A stretch of DNA of 64,000 bases. Origin: Chamaecyparis obtusa. Lineage: Eukaryota > Streptophyta > Pinopsida > Cupressales > Cupressaceae. The notes below the pieces were generated by a model. That model saw nothing but the letters and a program-made list of their open reading frames with translations, made no database searches and was not told the DNA's origin. This document shows positions 23,100 through 35,034 of the stretch, one piece after another (the stretch's first letter is position 1; each line of letters opens with the position of its first letter). Made by a program: the position numbers and the translations under genes. The stretch spans positions 124,001-188,000 of the forward strand of contig BSBK01001157.1 of the NCBI GenBank assembly GCA_027943335.1, read 5' to 3'.

Positions 23100-24257
23100 A
23101 TCTAGTTTCCATATCAACACTTGAAGATAAAGGGTATTAGATTACTTTCATGGATGGAAAGGTTCTAGCGTTGCCTAAGAACTCAAATTTCAAGAAGGCA
23201 CTTACCTTAGGGACTTGAGATGGGTGCCTATATAAACTATCCACTTCTCCCTCAAGCCTTAATCCATGATTTATCTTCTACTAATGAAATATGGCATAGA
23301 AGGTTAGGACATCTTCACTTTCGTGCCCTATCTTCTATGATGAATATTGTAAATGGTATACCTAAATTAAAGCAAAATCATGAAGGGGTTTGCAAGGGTT
23401 GTGCTTTAGGAAAAAACTCCAAAGGTGTTTTCCATAATAGTGAGAGTAGATCCAAAAATGTACTTGAACTTATCCATTCTGATTTATGTGGACCAATGAT
23501 AGTAGCCTCGCTAGGAGGATTTTTGTATTATGTTATTTTTGTTGATGACTACTCTAGGAAAACTTGGATTTACTTTCTAAAGTGTAAAGAATCAAATGAA
23601 GTTTTAACTAAATTTAAGGAATTCAAAGCCTTAGTTGAAAACATGTTCGAGAAAAGAATCAAAACCCTAAGGTCTGATAATGGGGGAGAATACATGTTTG
23701 ATAATTTTAAAGAATTTTGTAATTTGGATAGGATTAAGAGGGACTACACTGTTCCTTACAACCCTCAACAAAATGTGGTAGCTGAAAGGAAAAATAGAAT
23801 CACAGTAGAAGTAGCAAAAGCTATGATGCATGCTCAAAACCTTCACACCTTATTTTGGGCTAAAGCCTCCAGCATAACTATTTATATCCAAAATAGATGT
23901 CATCACTCTATCCTAGACAATAAAACCCCTGAAGAAGCCTTCATTGGGACTAAACTTGACATAATCCATCGTAAGATATTTGGTTGTCCTATCTATATCC
24001 ATATTCTTAAAGAGAAAAGGACCATATTAGAACCATCAGGGAAGAGTGGGATATTTGTTGGGTATAGTGAAACATCTAAAGCCTACAGGATATACATACC
24101 TAGTCAAAACTTAATTGAGGTTAGCAAAGATGTAACCTTCCAAGAAGACATTGCTTTTAAGAGGTCTAAAGACATTATGGCAGTAGATGAAGAAAACCCT
24201 CAAGAAGATCTTGATCTTGAGCTTCAGAGGGAGACTCCTATTGATCTGATTGGGATC
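23100..24257 (+). pseudogene. A integrase
   Basis: An open frame from 23220 (346 codons) covers the GAG-pre-integrase zinc region (EIWHRRLGHLHF ... CKGCALGK) and the catalytic core: H-S-D-L-C-G-P, FVDDYSRKTWIYFLK, LRSDNGGEY and NPQQN-V-VAERKNR, so D, D and E are present. One residue is missing in the usual QQNGVAER motif. C-terminal part ends IFVGYSETSKAYRIY and then runs into the insertion at 24258, which gives a premature TAG. Confidence 0.85.
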
Positions 24258-25594
24258 TAGGACGATTACAGAGGAATGCTTAACATAATTACATAAAGTT
24301 AATTTAAATCTTTAATTAAGTGAATTAACGTAATTGAAATGCTTAAATAAACAAAGCATGATAAGGTAATGAACTGGAAGAAAGAGAGTAGAGAGATAGG
24401 TGACAAAACACAGTTGATAACGGAGTTTGTCCGAGTGGACTATGTCTCTGGGTCCTTCTCCAATAGGGGTACTGATCCGATTATCTCCAAAAATCAATTA
24501 CAACTGGTACAATATCTTTCCCTTCAAGTACAACAACATAACATTCTGATGCACAAGATTGATAATAAAGTCTCCAGAGCGTTCTCTCCTTCTCATCACC
24601 TGAATGCCTTACAAAGGCCTATTACCCCCATTTTATACATGAAATTAGCCATAATTATGCTTTAACCACCAAAACCCAAAAATAATCCCCCTTGGGAAAA
24701 TAACCCGTAATAATCCCCTTATAAAAATTTTGGTACTTAAATTGGTTCATTTTATGGGGGGTTTGTTAATAATAATCCTTATTACCAATAATGGTTAGCA
24801 GTTGAATAAAGGATAAATAAAAACTAGTTCGCATGATACCTAAGTGCTATTTATAGCGCATTGGTAATCCTTCACTTTTGGAGGCCGGTGGTTGGGAGTT
24901 CAAATCCTACTGGCCCCCATTTTAATAGGGATAGGCGGTTAGGAAAGTTCTTAAAGAACCACCGCCTAATTATAGTATATTTGAACGTGAGGTGCAACGA
25001 CTAAGTCGGATTTGGTCCAAATTAGAGTTTATGAGGTCGAATCCCATGAAATGCAATTTTGGTAAAAACAAACAAACTATTTGTTCCTCCGAGATGCCAC
25101 GTGTCGTCGTCTGGTTGGTGACACATGGCATCTCACCATTTAATAATGCCACATCACCGATGAATAGGCTGACATGTTAGATCTCCTTAGGCTGACACGT
25201 GTCACTCTCTGACTGGTCCAAAATGTGCCTTGTCATCATGCTGACGCCATGCTGACATCACCAGTCAACAAAAGTCAACTTAGTGAACCGAACTTTGACT
25301 AGCCATATCTTTTACGTATGAGCTCCGTTTTGGACAAACAAAATATCGTCGAAATCGTCTCGATGAGACCTTTCCAATGACACCAAATTTGACCACTTTT
25401 GAAAAGGTCAAATTTTCACATTTTTACGGCCTCTGTACTTGGTTTGACTAAAGTTTGACCGGCCATAACTTTGGCATTTGAACTTCGATTTTGCCCGTTC
25501 AAGTTGTGTTGGAGTCAGAATTTTGAACACTTTGTAATGATGTTGATTCTTGGAGCATTGGGGACATTTTAATTTTCATTGATTTTTATCCCTC
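24258..25594. mobile_element. 1.3-kb insertion of unknown class in A
   Basis: A's coding frame stops at 24257 and resumes near 25600. GGATC is found at 24253-24257 and 25595-25599, a likely 5-bp target duplication. The insert has no TG...CA ends and no protein motif. It holds tRNA-like Pol III promoter boxes, a hairpin (tagcggt-type arms near 24930-24975) and a 13-bp inverted repeat (gatgccacgtgtc / gacacatggcatc, 25093-25133). Class not determined: composite SINE, TRIM or MITE-like are all possible. Confidence 0.6.
24843..24917 (+). other. tRNA-like sequence with A and B boxes
   Basis: tagcgcattggtaatcc resembles a tRNA box A and D arm, and ggttgggagttcaaatcc a box B and T arm, about 40 bases apart as in tRNAs. 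The acceptor stem is not convincing, so this looks like a tRNA-derived SINE head rather than a working tRNA. A second weaker pair (aacgactaagtcgg and gaggtcgaatccc) lies at about 24992-25048. Confidence 0.5.
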
Positions 25595-25599
25595 GGATC

Positions 25600-26680
25600 A
25601 CCTATAGAGAATGATAATGAACCATTGAACTCTACTTTTGAAACTAGAGATTCAACCATTAATCATAAGAGACCACTTTGGGCAAGGAAAACAATTGAAG
25701 AAGTAGAGATTTATGGAGCTTTGAGGGTACTTTAAGGGAAAGGAAGAAACCTAATAGATACTCCAACTATGTTGTTTCATGAGTGAACTTATCAAATTTG
25801 AACCTTCAAATGTTGAGGAAGCACTTCAAAAGCAAGTATGGAAGGATGCCATGGTTGAAGAATACAAATCCATCATAAAGAAAGATGTCCGAGACATTGT
25901 GCCAAGACCTAAAGGCAAATTAGTTGTCTCATCTAAATGGCTATTCAAAATCAAACATGCAACTGATGAAAGTATTGAAAAACATAAAGCCAGATTTGTT
26001 GCCATAGGATTCTCCTAGAAGGAATGGATTGATTATGAAGAGACATTTGCCCCAGTTCCTCGATACACCTCTGTCAGGGCTGTTATTGCTATTGCCGCAT
26101 CTAAAGAATGGAAAGTTCACCAGATGGATGTAAAGACAACCTTCCTTAATGGGATATTTGAAGAGGAAGTGTACTTGGAACAACCAGAGGGATTCGTGAT
26201 TCATGATAGTACTTCTCATGTTTGGAAGTTAAAGAAGGCTTTATATGGGCTCAAACTGACTTCTCGAGCCTGGTATGAAAGGATAGACAACTATCTATCC
26301 AAATTGGGGTTTTCCAAGAATGAAGTAGACCCTAATCTATAATTATGGTAATAAATGGTGATATGTTGATTCTCATTTTAAATGTTGACGATTTGCTAAT
26401 CACAGGAGAAGATCATCTAATCACTGAATGTAAGCAAGACCTTGCTTTTGAATTTGACATGAAAGATTCGAGAATATTACATTACTTCCTTGGTTTAGAA
26501 GTATGGCAACAAGATAATTACATTATCTTAAATCAAGGAAAATACACTATTGATATATTAAAGAGGTTTGGAATGATGGATAGCAAACCTATGTCTACAC
26601 CTATGGAGACAAATTTTTACAAACTCAAAGAAGCAGCTTCACAATCAGAATTAGCAGATCCTACTCTGTATCGTTAAATA
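25600..26680 (+). pseudogene. A reverse transcriptase
   Basis: Pieces at 25779-26018, 26124-26342 and 26345-26677. Motifs: EALQKQVWKDAMVEEY, SSKWLFKIKH, VHQMDVKTTFLNG, LEQPEGFV, KKALYGLKLTSRAWYERID, and the catalytic NVDDLLITG (usually YVDD; the Tyr is Asn). Stops at 26016 (TAG) and 26340 (TAA) and a missing Phe/Lys near 26343 break it. Confidence 0.85.
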
Positions 26681-27263
26681 ATTGGGTCAATAGCAAACCA
26701 GACATTTGCTATGCAACAAATGCACTTAGTCAGTTCATGTGTGAACCTAGAAAATTGGATTTGGTTGCAGCAAAACACATATTGTTGATTTAAATCTCCA
26801 TGGATATTCAGACTCAGATTGGGCTGGAAGTGTTGTAGATCAAAAGAGTACTTTAGGATGCTGTTTCAGTTTAGGTTCTGCCATGATATCCTGGTTTACC
26901 AGAAAGCAATCCTCAATTGCCCAAAACTCCACTGAAGCTGAATACATTGCTGCATTTATGGGAGCTCGAGAAGCTGTTTGGCTAAGAAAGCTATTAGTTG
27001 GATTGTTTGGACAAGCCTTGGATTCTAGTATTATTCATTGTGATAATCTAAGTTGCATAAAACTTTCCGTGAACCCTGTATTTCATGATAGGTCCAAACA
27101 CATTGAGATCCCTTATCATTATGTTAGAGACATGGTGGAGAGAAATCTTGTTCAATTGAGATATATTAGTACAGATGAGCAAACTGTAGATATTCTAACC
27201 AAGCCTCTCTCAAAGACAAAATTGGATCACTTTAGAGGTAAGTTTGCTATGGTAAGAATGTAA
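26681..27263 (+). pseudogene. A RNase H
   Basis: After a short deletion near 26690 (the strain GSLMY.. seen in B is lost) the frame reads SDSDWAGSVVDQKSTLGCCF in outline, then ISWFTRKQSSIAQNSTEAEY, AREAVWLRKLL, HCDNLSCIKLS and, at the end, VDILTKPLSK. These are the standard copia RNase H and terminal motifs. TAA follows at 27261. Confidence 0.85.
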
Positions 27264-27698
27264 GAATTTGTAATTGAGGTTGAGACTCAATAAAATTGTA
27301 CTAATGATTTATATATGATGTATATCATATATAATTTTTATTATGTGAGTTATTACATGATATTGTTGAAACTTCCTGAAAGATGACGATCTTTCAATGA
27401 AGTTTGCTTATGGTTACTATTGTAAAGTGACGACTTTAACATAATTTAACCTACTATCATGACGAATACCATATGTTTGATATCCACTAACATATCATGA
27501 TAGTTCATATCTCTTATCTAATGTTAGCTAAGTAGTGTGCAACTACATGAGTTATATTATTGAGATATGTCATGGTGGATGTTATGAGACGTAACATCCA
27601 TGGATATGCCATGAAATGATATCTTCTCTGGTAGGCTTCATGAGACGTGATGCTAGTGCACATGCCAGAAAAGATATGAGTATGGAGAATATCAAATG
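27264..27698 (+). other. A 3' untranslated region, first part
   Basis: About 435 bases of AT-rich sequence with short dispersed words (tgatatc, catgagac, gatgtta) like the 3' region of B. It is cut at 27698 by element B and continues at 33331. Confidence 0.7.
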
Positions 27699-28398
27699 TG
27701 TTAATGTTATAGCTTCAGTCAGATTGATTTACTCAAGTAATAAATTATTCTATAGGAAACGTCTCTGAATAAATTATAATTAAATGCACTTATTATATAT
27801 ACATATATATTTGAGTATATATATATATATATAATAATGTATAAATTATTACTTGTGTTATTAATAAATTGACCGATATATATCATTGAGGGTTTTCACG
27901 ATACTTACATCGTGCGACATAATTATTGAATGAGGTTACGGTGTATATCATGTATTGTAACACATAATATTATATGTGTTACGATACATAATATGTATTG
28001 TAGCACATATAATATTATGTGTTATGATACGTATTATGTATCTTAACTATCATATAATACAAATCATGGATTTTGCAATTAATATAACAAATGTTTGTTC
28101 AACGCTAACATATGTTATGAAATGGTCTGTGTAGCAACGGTTAAGGAGTAGAGCACGTCTCATGCAGAGACATGTCTCTACCTACGTAGAGACATGTCTC
28201 TGCATGAGACATGATCTCTTATAGGTATTTATATTCATTATGGATCTGCACTTGAAGATATAGAAATAAACAACAGTGATCTTCTAAGAGCATAGCCTTA
28301 TATAGTATAATGTAAGTCGGATACATAGACTTGTATAAAGCAAAAAAAATAAAATAAAAGAGAATTAATACATCACCTCTGATCTATCATCCTTAACA
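27699..28398 (+). repeat. B 5' LTR
   Basis: 700 bp. Compared with the 3' LTR it holds about 340 extra bases after ttgagta, including (TA)n, repeated atgtattgtaacacata-type words and a perfect palindrome. Confidence 0.88.
28157..28210. repeat. Perfect inverted repeat, 25-bp arms, 4-base loop
   Basis: Arm 28157-28181 (gtctcatgcagagacatg and tctctac) is exactly complementary to 28186-28210, with spacer ctac. The 3' LTR has only a shorter related form. The RNA would form a strong hairpin. Confidence 0.95.
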
Positions 28399-28411
28399 TG
28401 GTATTAGAGCA
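28399..28411 (+). other. B primer-binding site
   Basis: TGGTATTAGAGC next to the LTR end; one base off the usual TGGTATCAGAGC. Confidence 0.85.
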
Positions 28412-28500
28412 GGTGTGAAATAAAAGATCAGGATCAGACTTTTATATTAAATCTATCTATCTCAAAATATTTTGGCGATAAAATTATTATATTCATAAAA

Positions 28501-29570
28501 ATGGTGAACAGAGTTAGACTTGAGGACAGACTTGAAGGTGCCTCAAACTTCATGGCATGGAAATTTTAGATGTTACTAACATTGAAATAGAATGAATTAA
28601 TCACAGTGGTGAAAGAGAAGGAACCTGAACAAAATGGGAAAGATGAAAAGATTCAATGGAAAAAGAACAATATGAAAGCAATGAAATTGCTAGTAGATGG
28701 AGTGAAGGATCATCTAGTACCTATAATTATCAGATTAGATTCAACATATGCCATGTTCAAAGCACTTGAAGAAATGTTCGAGATAAACAACTCTAGTAGA
28801 GTCCTCACTCTCAAAAATCAGCTCAGTCAAATGAAGATGAACCAAGGAGAGACTATCACCTCATACTTATGAGAATAACTGTTTTTAGAAATCGACTCCT
28901 TGCAATTGGTTATGATTATGACAGTAAGGAATTATCAATGATAGCTCTAAACAGACTACCTATCTCATGGAAATCATTTATTCAAGGCATCAGTGTTCGC
29001 CCTAAACTCCCCAAATTTGAACGATTGAAAACATAGTGCATTCAAGAAGAGTCAAGGTTGATATCCAGAGGGATCAGTGTAAATGCTCCAAAAGATGAGA
29101 TTCAAATCCTACACACTCAAACTCACACAAGAGGAAAGAAGATTAATAACAAAAGAAAAAGGGGTAAGAACACTAATGTGAAACAATCATCCAAGAAAAC
29201 AAGAGACCTATCTAAAGTACAATGCTATAGATGTGATAAATATGGTCATCTTGCGATGAAGTGCCCTGATGGAACAAAATCCCAAGCTTCTTTCGCTAAG
29301 TTTAGAAATATGGATATGAATTCAGAGAAACTTGTATTTTACTCTGCCTTATCTAGTCGAGTTACAAACAGCATGAACACCTGGGTGATAGATAGTGGGG
29401 CTTCTAGGCACGTAACAGGATTCAAAGAACACCTAGATTCCATTGAGGAAACTTCTGATGAAGAAGTAACTATTGGAAATGATATAGACTATCCAATAAA
29501 AGGAATTGGGTCCTGTATCGTATCTCACTCCAACTCACAGGTATACTATTTGCTCTTGGGGTCAAAAGAA
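28501..29570 (+). pseudogene. B gag and protease
   Basis: ATG at 28501 (MVNRVRLEDRLEGASNFMAW), stop at 28568 (TAG), and a frameshift near 28868. Capsid-like DSTYAMFKALEEMFEINNSS is followed by the knuckle CYRCDKYGHLAMKC (near 29223), with all C and H residues present. Protease reads WVIDSGASRHVTG at about 29380. The frame then breaks near 29540. Confidence 0.85.
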
Positions 29571-30540
29571 ACTTAGTCTCTATTTCAGCTCTTGAAGACA
29601 AGGGATACAGGATCACATTTATGGAAGGAAAAGTACTAGCTTGGCCCAAGAACTCTAACATTAAGAATGTTCACACTATTGGTATAAGACATGGATGTCT
29701 TTATAAACTATGTACTCCATCTCAAGCCATAATTCATGAGTCAACAAATGAAAATGAAATTTGGCATAGGAGAAGATGGTCATTGGTCTACCAAAACTCA
29801 AAACTGAACATGTAGGGAAGGTTGTGCATTAGGGAAGAATACCAAAAGCACTTTTCACAATAGTGAAAGTAAATCTAAAAATGTACTAAAACTTATTCAT
29901 TCTGATTTATGTGGACCTATGTCTGTTCCCTTCATTGGAGGATTTTTGTATTACATTATCTTTGTAGATGACTACTCTAGGAAAACTTGGATGTAAAGAG
30001 TCTGAATAAATTCTCATGAGGTTTAAAAAATTTAAGGCTCTAGTAGAAAACTTATTTGGAAAGAGTATTAAAACACTAAGAACAGACAATGAGAGGGAAT
30101 ACACTTCAGAAACTTTCCAAAACTTTTGTAAAAATGCTAGGATCAAGAGGGAGTACACTGTTCCTTACAACCCTCAACAAAACGGAGTTCCGAAACAAAA
30201 GAACAAAACTATTGTTGAATGTGCCAAAGCGATGATGCATGACCAAAACCTAGAAACTCACCTCTGGGCCGAAGCTTCTAGCACTGCCGTCTACATTCAA
30301 AATTGATGTCCTCATTCTCATCTAGAAAACAAGACTCCTGAAGAAGCATTCACTGGAATTAAACCTAATGTAAGCCATCTTAGGATATTTGGATGCCCAG
30401 TCTACATTCATATTCCTAAGGAGAAAAGAACCAAATTAGAACCTTCTGGGAAGAAAGACATTCTAGTTGGATATAGTGAAACTTCCAAGGCATACAAAAT
30501 TTACATTCTAGGACAAAGAAATATTGAACTAAGCAGAGAT
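29571..30540 (+). pseudogene. B integrase
   Basis: Fragments include EIWHRRR, LIHSDLCGPM (first Asp), FVDDYSRKTW, LRTDNEREYTSETF (second Asp, GG changed to ER) and NPQQNGVPKQKNKT, where the usual A-E-R after V is P-K-Q, so the catalytic Glu appears lost. A deletion removes part of the zinc region near 29780 and frameshifts lie near 29800 and 29995; TGA at 30304. Confidence 0.8.
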
Positions 30541-32340
30541 GTGATCTTTGAGGAAGATATTGCATTTAAAAAATCCATAGATGAAAATGAAATAAATGAT
30601 GATGATCTTCAAGAAGATCTCTCTCCTGATATTCATAGGGAGATACAAGAGATTATTGAAGACAATTATTTCATTGATCACATGGATACCTCTGAAGAGA
30701 CTAGAACAAACAAGAAAAGACCTCTATGAGCTAGGAAGATGATTGAAGAAGCAAGAAGATATGCAACCCCTCTAGGTACTTCCAGAGAAAGCAAAAAACC
30801 TAACATATTTTTTAGTTATGTTGCACTCATGAGTGAATTAATAAAATCAGAGCCTTCAAATGTTGAGGAAGCTCTTCAGCATCATACTTGGAAGGATGCC
30901 ATGACAGAAGAGTACAAATCTATCACTAAGAATGATGTCTAGGATATTGTACCCAGTCCCAAAGATAAATCAGTGGTCTCCTCCAAATGGTTATTCAAAA
31001 TCAAACATACAATAGATGGAAGTATAGAAAAATTCAAGACAAGGTTTGTTGCAAGAGGTTTCTCTCAGAAAGAAGGCATTGACTATGAAGAAACATTTGC
31101 TCTAGTTGCCAGGTATACCTCTGTCAAAGCTGTGATTGCTATTGCTGCATCTAAGGGTTGGAAAATCCATCAAATGGATGTAAATACTGCCTTCCTAAAT
31201 GGAGTTATTGAAGAAGTATACCTAGAGCAACCTGAAGGATTTGTAGTTCACAATAAACAGTCTCATGTCTGCAGATTAAAGAAAGCATTATATTGTCTCA
31301 AACAAGCTCCTAGAGCTTGGTATGAGAGGATAGATCATTATCTATCAAAACTTGACTTCTCCAAAAATGATGCAGACCCAAATCTCTATTTCAAAGCAGT
31401 AGATGGAGACATGTTGATTCTGGTTCTCTATGTTGATGATTTGTTAATCACAGGGGAAGAGCATCTCATCACCAAATGCAAACAAGACCTAGCATCCGAA
31501 TTTGATATCAAAGGTTTAGGAATTCTTCATTATTTCCTCAGATTGGAAGTTTGGCAACAAAAAAATGACATGTTTCTAAATGAAGGGAAGTATACTATAG
31601 ACATTCTAAAGAGATTCAGAATGATGGACTGCAAGCCCATGTTTACTCCGATGGAGACAAATTTACTTAAACTCAAAGAAGCAACTGCTGACTCAGAGCC
31701 TGCAGATCCTAATCTCTACAGACAGATAATTGGGTCCTTAATGTGCTTAGTAAACACCAGGCCAGACATTTGCTATGTAGTAAATGTACTTAGTTCATGT
31801 GTGAACCAAAGCAAATACACCTAGTAGCAGCTAAGCACATTCTAAGGTATCTTTGAGGCATAATCAGATATGGTTTGAGATATAAAGATGTGGACCTGAA
31901 CTTGCATGGATACATTGATTCAGATTGGGCTGAAAACATTGTGGATCGGAAAAGCACCTCTGGATGTTGTTTTAGTTTAGGATCAACCATGATTTCTTGG
32001 TTCAATAGAAAACAATCATCAGTAGCTCAAAGTTCCACTGAAGCAGAATATATTGCAGCATCTATGGGAGCACGAGAAGCACTATGGTTGAGAAAACTTC
32101 TAGTTGGACTATTTGGAAAACCACTAGAGTCTACCATTATTCATTGTGACAATCAGAGTTGCATTAAACTATCCTGGAATCCAGTGTTCCATAACAAGTC
32201 CAAACATATTGAGATACCTTATCACCACATTATAGACATGGTAGATAAGAAGTGGTGGAGTTGAAATATGTTAGTACGAATGAATAGGCAACAGACATAC
32301 TCACCAAGCCTCTTGGAAAGACAAAGGTAGAATACTTCAG
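30541..32340 (+). pseudogene. B reverse transcriptase and RNase H
   Basis: The best-kept part of B: 283 codons open from 30973 to 31824 with SSKWLFKIKH, HQMDVNTAFLNG, EQPEGFVV, RAWYERID and an intact YVDDLLITG near 31429. RNase H continues at 31875 with DSDWAENIVDRKSTSGCC, SSTEAEYIAASMGA, HCDNQSCIKLS. TGA stop at 30727 and TAG at 30940 lie upstream; a short deletion near 31790 breaks the frame. Confidence 0.87.
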
Positions 32341-32634
32341 AGGTAAACTTGGTATGATTGTAATTTTTGAGAATGAGTGTCAATTTCTTTTATCATTGTA
32401 CTAGTCAAATATTTCTTTGTCATATGAGTGTTATTTCATGAATATATATGTGATTTGTGTGCATCATGAAGAAGTGGCGACTTTTAATGATTGCACTTGT
32501 GTATCTGACAATTATTGGAAGGTGACGATCTTACAATAACTTGTTCTCATCATGATGGATATCATATTGTTGATATCTAAGCAAATCATGATCATGATGT
32601 CCCTATGGTAGGTGCACATACCTTATAAACTCCC

Positions 32635-32900
32635 TGAGTACTTGGTGAACATCATGAGACTTGATGTTAGCAAGCCATTACTTTGAGTACTTGGTGAATA
32701 TCATGGATTTGATATTAGTAGGCCATTACTCCTGATATTATGAGATAATATCATTATAAATTTCCTGAGTACTTGGTGAGCATCATGAGACTTGATGTTA
32801 GCAAGCCATTACTCTAAGTACTTGGTGAATATCATGGATTTGATATTAGTAGGCCATTACTCCTAATATTATGAGATAATATCATTTATCATTTCTAATA
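32635..32900 (+). repeat. Two-copy tandem repeat, period 131 bp, in B 3' region
   Basis: tgagtacttggtgaacatca at 32635 recurs at 32766; each unit contains two shorter related halves (agtacttggtgaa...catgg...agcaagccattac). Lies between RNase H and the polypurine tract. Confidence 0.85.
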
Positions 32901-32973
32901 TTACATTGAGGTAATATTTTATTCATATTGTGTATGAATCTTTTCATAATCATCCTCCCTAGCTAAGAGGGAG

Positions 32974-33330
32974 TGTTAATGCTATAGCTGCGGTCAGATT
33001 GATTTACTCAAGTAATAAATTATTCTATTGGAAACGTCTCTGAATAAATTATAATTAAATGCACTTATTATATATACATATATATTTGAGTAGCAGTGGT
33101 TAAGGAGTAGAGCATGTCTCATGCAGAGACATGTCTCTACATGAGACCTGATCTCTTATAGGTATTTATATTCATTTTGGATCTACACTTGAAGACACAT
33201 AAATAAACATCAATGATCTTCTAGGAGCAGAGCCTTATATAGTATAATATAAGTTAGATACATAGCCTTGTATAAAGCAAAAAAAAAAAAAGACAATTAA
33301 TATATCACCTTTGATCTATGATCCTTAACA
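32974..33330 (+). repeat. B 3' LTR
   Basis: 357 bp, preceded by the polypurine tract aagagggag. Same ends as the 5' LTR but lacking its middle. Confidence 0.87.
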
Positions 33331-33514
33331 ATATGGTTGATATTCTTGAACAATCCATGCTCATGATGATACCGTGAGGTAACATCTGTTATGGTGGAGG
33401 TCATTCTTGATATCTGTGTAGACCATAACCCTCAATGTTACATTGAGGAAATCATCGATACAGTAATTCACTGTATTACATGGATAGAAACCATCCTCCC
33501 TAGCTAAGAGGGAG
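33331..33514 (+). other. A 3' untranslated region, second part, with polypurine tract
   Basis: Continues A after B. Ends ctaagagggag at 33504-33514, the same tract that precedes the B 3' LTR. Confidence 0.8.
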
Positions 33515-33649
33515 TGTTAATGATTGTAGCTTCAATTGGATGATTCCAATCGATGAAATCAAATGTTTGAGTGGTGTATTGGCCTTAAACATTTGATATC
33601 TATCCTCCTCTATTATCATGAAGCATTTTTAATATTGATGACAATTATT
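33515..33649 (+). repeat. A 3' LTR, first segment
   Basis: TGTTAATGATTGTAGC through tgatgacaattatt matches 20585-20720. Interrupted here by retrocopy E; continues at 41025 and, after element F, at 44088. Confidence 0.85.
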
Positions 33650-33684
33650 TTTGTATTAACATAGTTCAAAAAACTGGGTTACAT

Positions 33685-35031
33685 TGTAATGTTCCCAAGT
33701 ACGGAGGAAGATCACAAAACGGTCCAGTGCCTTTTTATTGCTAATTGAAAGGCGTACAGAACAAACTGGAGGCGTGCAGATCAGAAGAACAAACCGGAGG
33801 CATGCAAACCGGAGGTGTGTAGACCAGAGGCATGCAATCCAAAGGTGTGCAAACCGGAGGCGTGCAACCCGGAGGTGTGCAAATCAGAGGTGTGCAAACC
33901 AGAGGCGTGCAAACTGGAGGTGTGCAAACCGGAGGCATGCAATCTGGAGGTGTGCAAACCGGAGGTGTGCAAATCGGAGGCGTGCAAACAGGAGGCGTGC
34001 AAACCGGAGGTGTGCAAATCGGAGGCGTGCAAACTGGAGGCGTGCAAACCGGAGGCGTGCAAACTGGAGGCGTGCAAACCGGAGGCATGCAATCCGGAGG
34101 TGTGCAAACCGGAGGCGTGCACTTCGGAGGTGTGCAAACCGGAGGCGTGCAAATCGGAGGCGTGCAAACCAAAGGCGTGCAACCCGGAGGTGTGCAAACC
34201 GGAGGTGTGCAATCCGGAGGCGTGCAAACCGGAGGCGTGCAATCCGGAGGTGTGCAAACCGGAGGCGTGCAAATTGGAGGCGTGCAAACCGGAGGCATGC
34301 AATCCGGAGGTGTGCAAATCGGAGGTGTGCAAACCAGAGGCGTGCAATCCGGAGGTGTGCAAACCGGAGGTGTGCAATTCGGAGGCGTGCGAACCGGAGG
34401 TGTGCAAACTAGAGGCGTGCAATTCGGAGGTGTGCAAACCGGAGGCGTGTGGGTTGAAGAGAAAACTGGAGGTGTGGAAGCTGGAGGTCCGTACGAGTAC
34501 AGAAGGAGGCCGTACAGTTAAAGAATTGGGCCGTACGGTGAGGGGAAAATGCACACGGAATACTTAATGAATCTTCCAGAGGTTGAAACGATGATTTCCA
34601 CTTGCAGGTAATTTCACAGTATCACACATAGATCGAATACAATGCCAATGAAGTATTATTGAATCAAGTAATAGAGTCTCGGATTTGCTAGATCCGATAC
34701 AAGCAGAGAAGCAGAATAGGGTGAGGGTTGAATCCCACCGAAACTGCGAAATACCAAATAGGGAGGGTCTTTCACCTCCGAAATGGCGCAGAGCAAAATC
34801 TCCAACAGGGATTCGCAAACACAAATAAAATATCAAATCTCAACATATCAAAACTATCCTACACGCCGTGCATAAATACCCGTCGGGGAACTCCCGAGAG
34901 TGCACAAAAGAGCCGACGGTGTCACTAAAACTATGCCAAACAAAAATAATAATGGGCCCGAGATAAGCTAAATCAATCGGGACCCTCAAATACAATAGTT
35001 TTATTAGTCATTTAATGACGGGAACATTACA
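33685..35031 (-). repeat. G3 3' LTR with expanded minisatellite
   Basis: 1347 bp against 912 bp for the 5' LTR; the difference is close to 29 units of 15 bp. Outside the repeat I see only about six to twelve differences between the copies. Confidence 0.93.
33768..34455. repeat. 15-bp minisatellite, about 45 copies, in G3 3' LTR
   Basis: Unit ggaggcgtgcaaacc with common variants at two or three positions (ggaggtgtgcaaatc, ggaggcatgcaatcc). Because 15 is a multiple of three and the unit has no stop, long open frames appear in several frames on both strands; these are by-products. The array is G-rich on the + strand. Confidence 0.96.
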
Positions 35032-35034
35032 ATC

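Larger units (their letters stand above)
27699..33330 (+). mobile_element. B: copia element nested in A, same family
   Basis: LTRs begin TGTTAATG and end CCTTAACA. Flanks are AAATG before and ATATG after, a near 5-bp duplication. Gag, protease, integrase, RT and RNase H follow in copia order and match A closely throughout (many identical blocks). It interrupts the 3' untranslated part of A. Stops and small deletions are spread through the coding region, so it is not active. The LTRs differ in length, 700 against 357 bp. Confidence 0.88.

Noticed and set aside
24843..24917. Functional tRNA gene
   Set aside because: Box A and box B are visible but acceptor and anticodon stems do not pair convincingly.
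33768..34455. CRISPR-like array
   Set aside because: Units are contiguous 15-mers without unique spacers, inside a plant LTR.
33738..34567. Five long overlapping ORFs (185-257 codons) on both strands
   Set aside because: They are a by-product of a stop-free 15-bp repeat; three frames on one strand and two on the other cannot all be genes.
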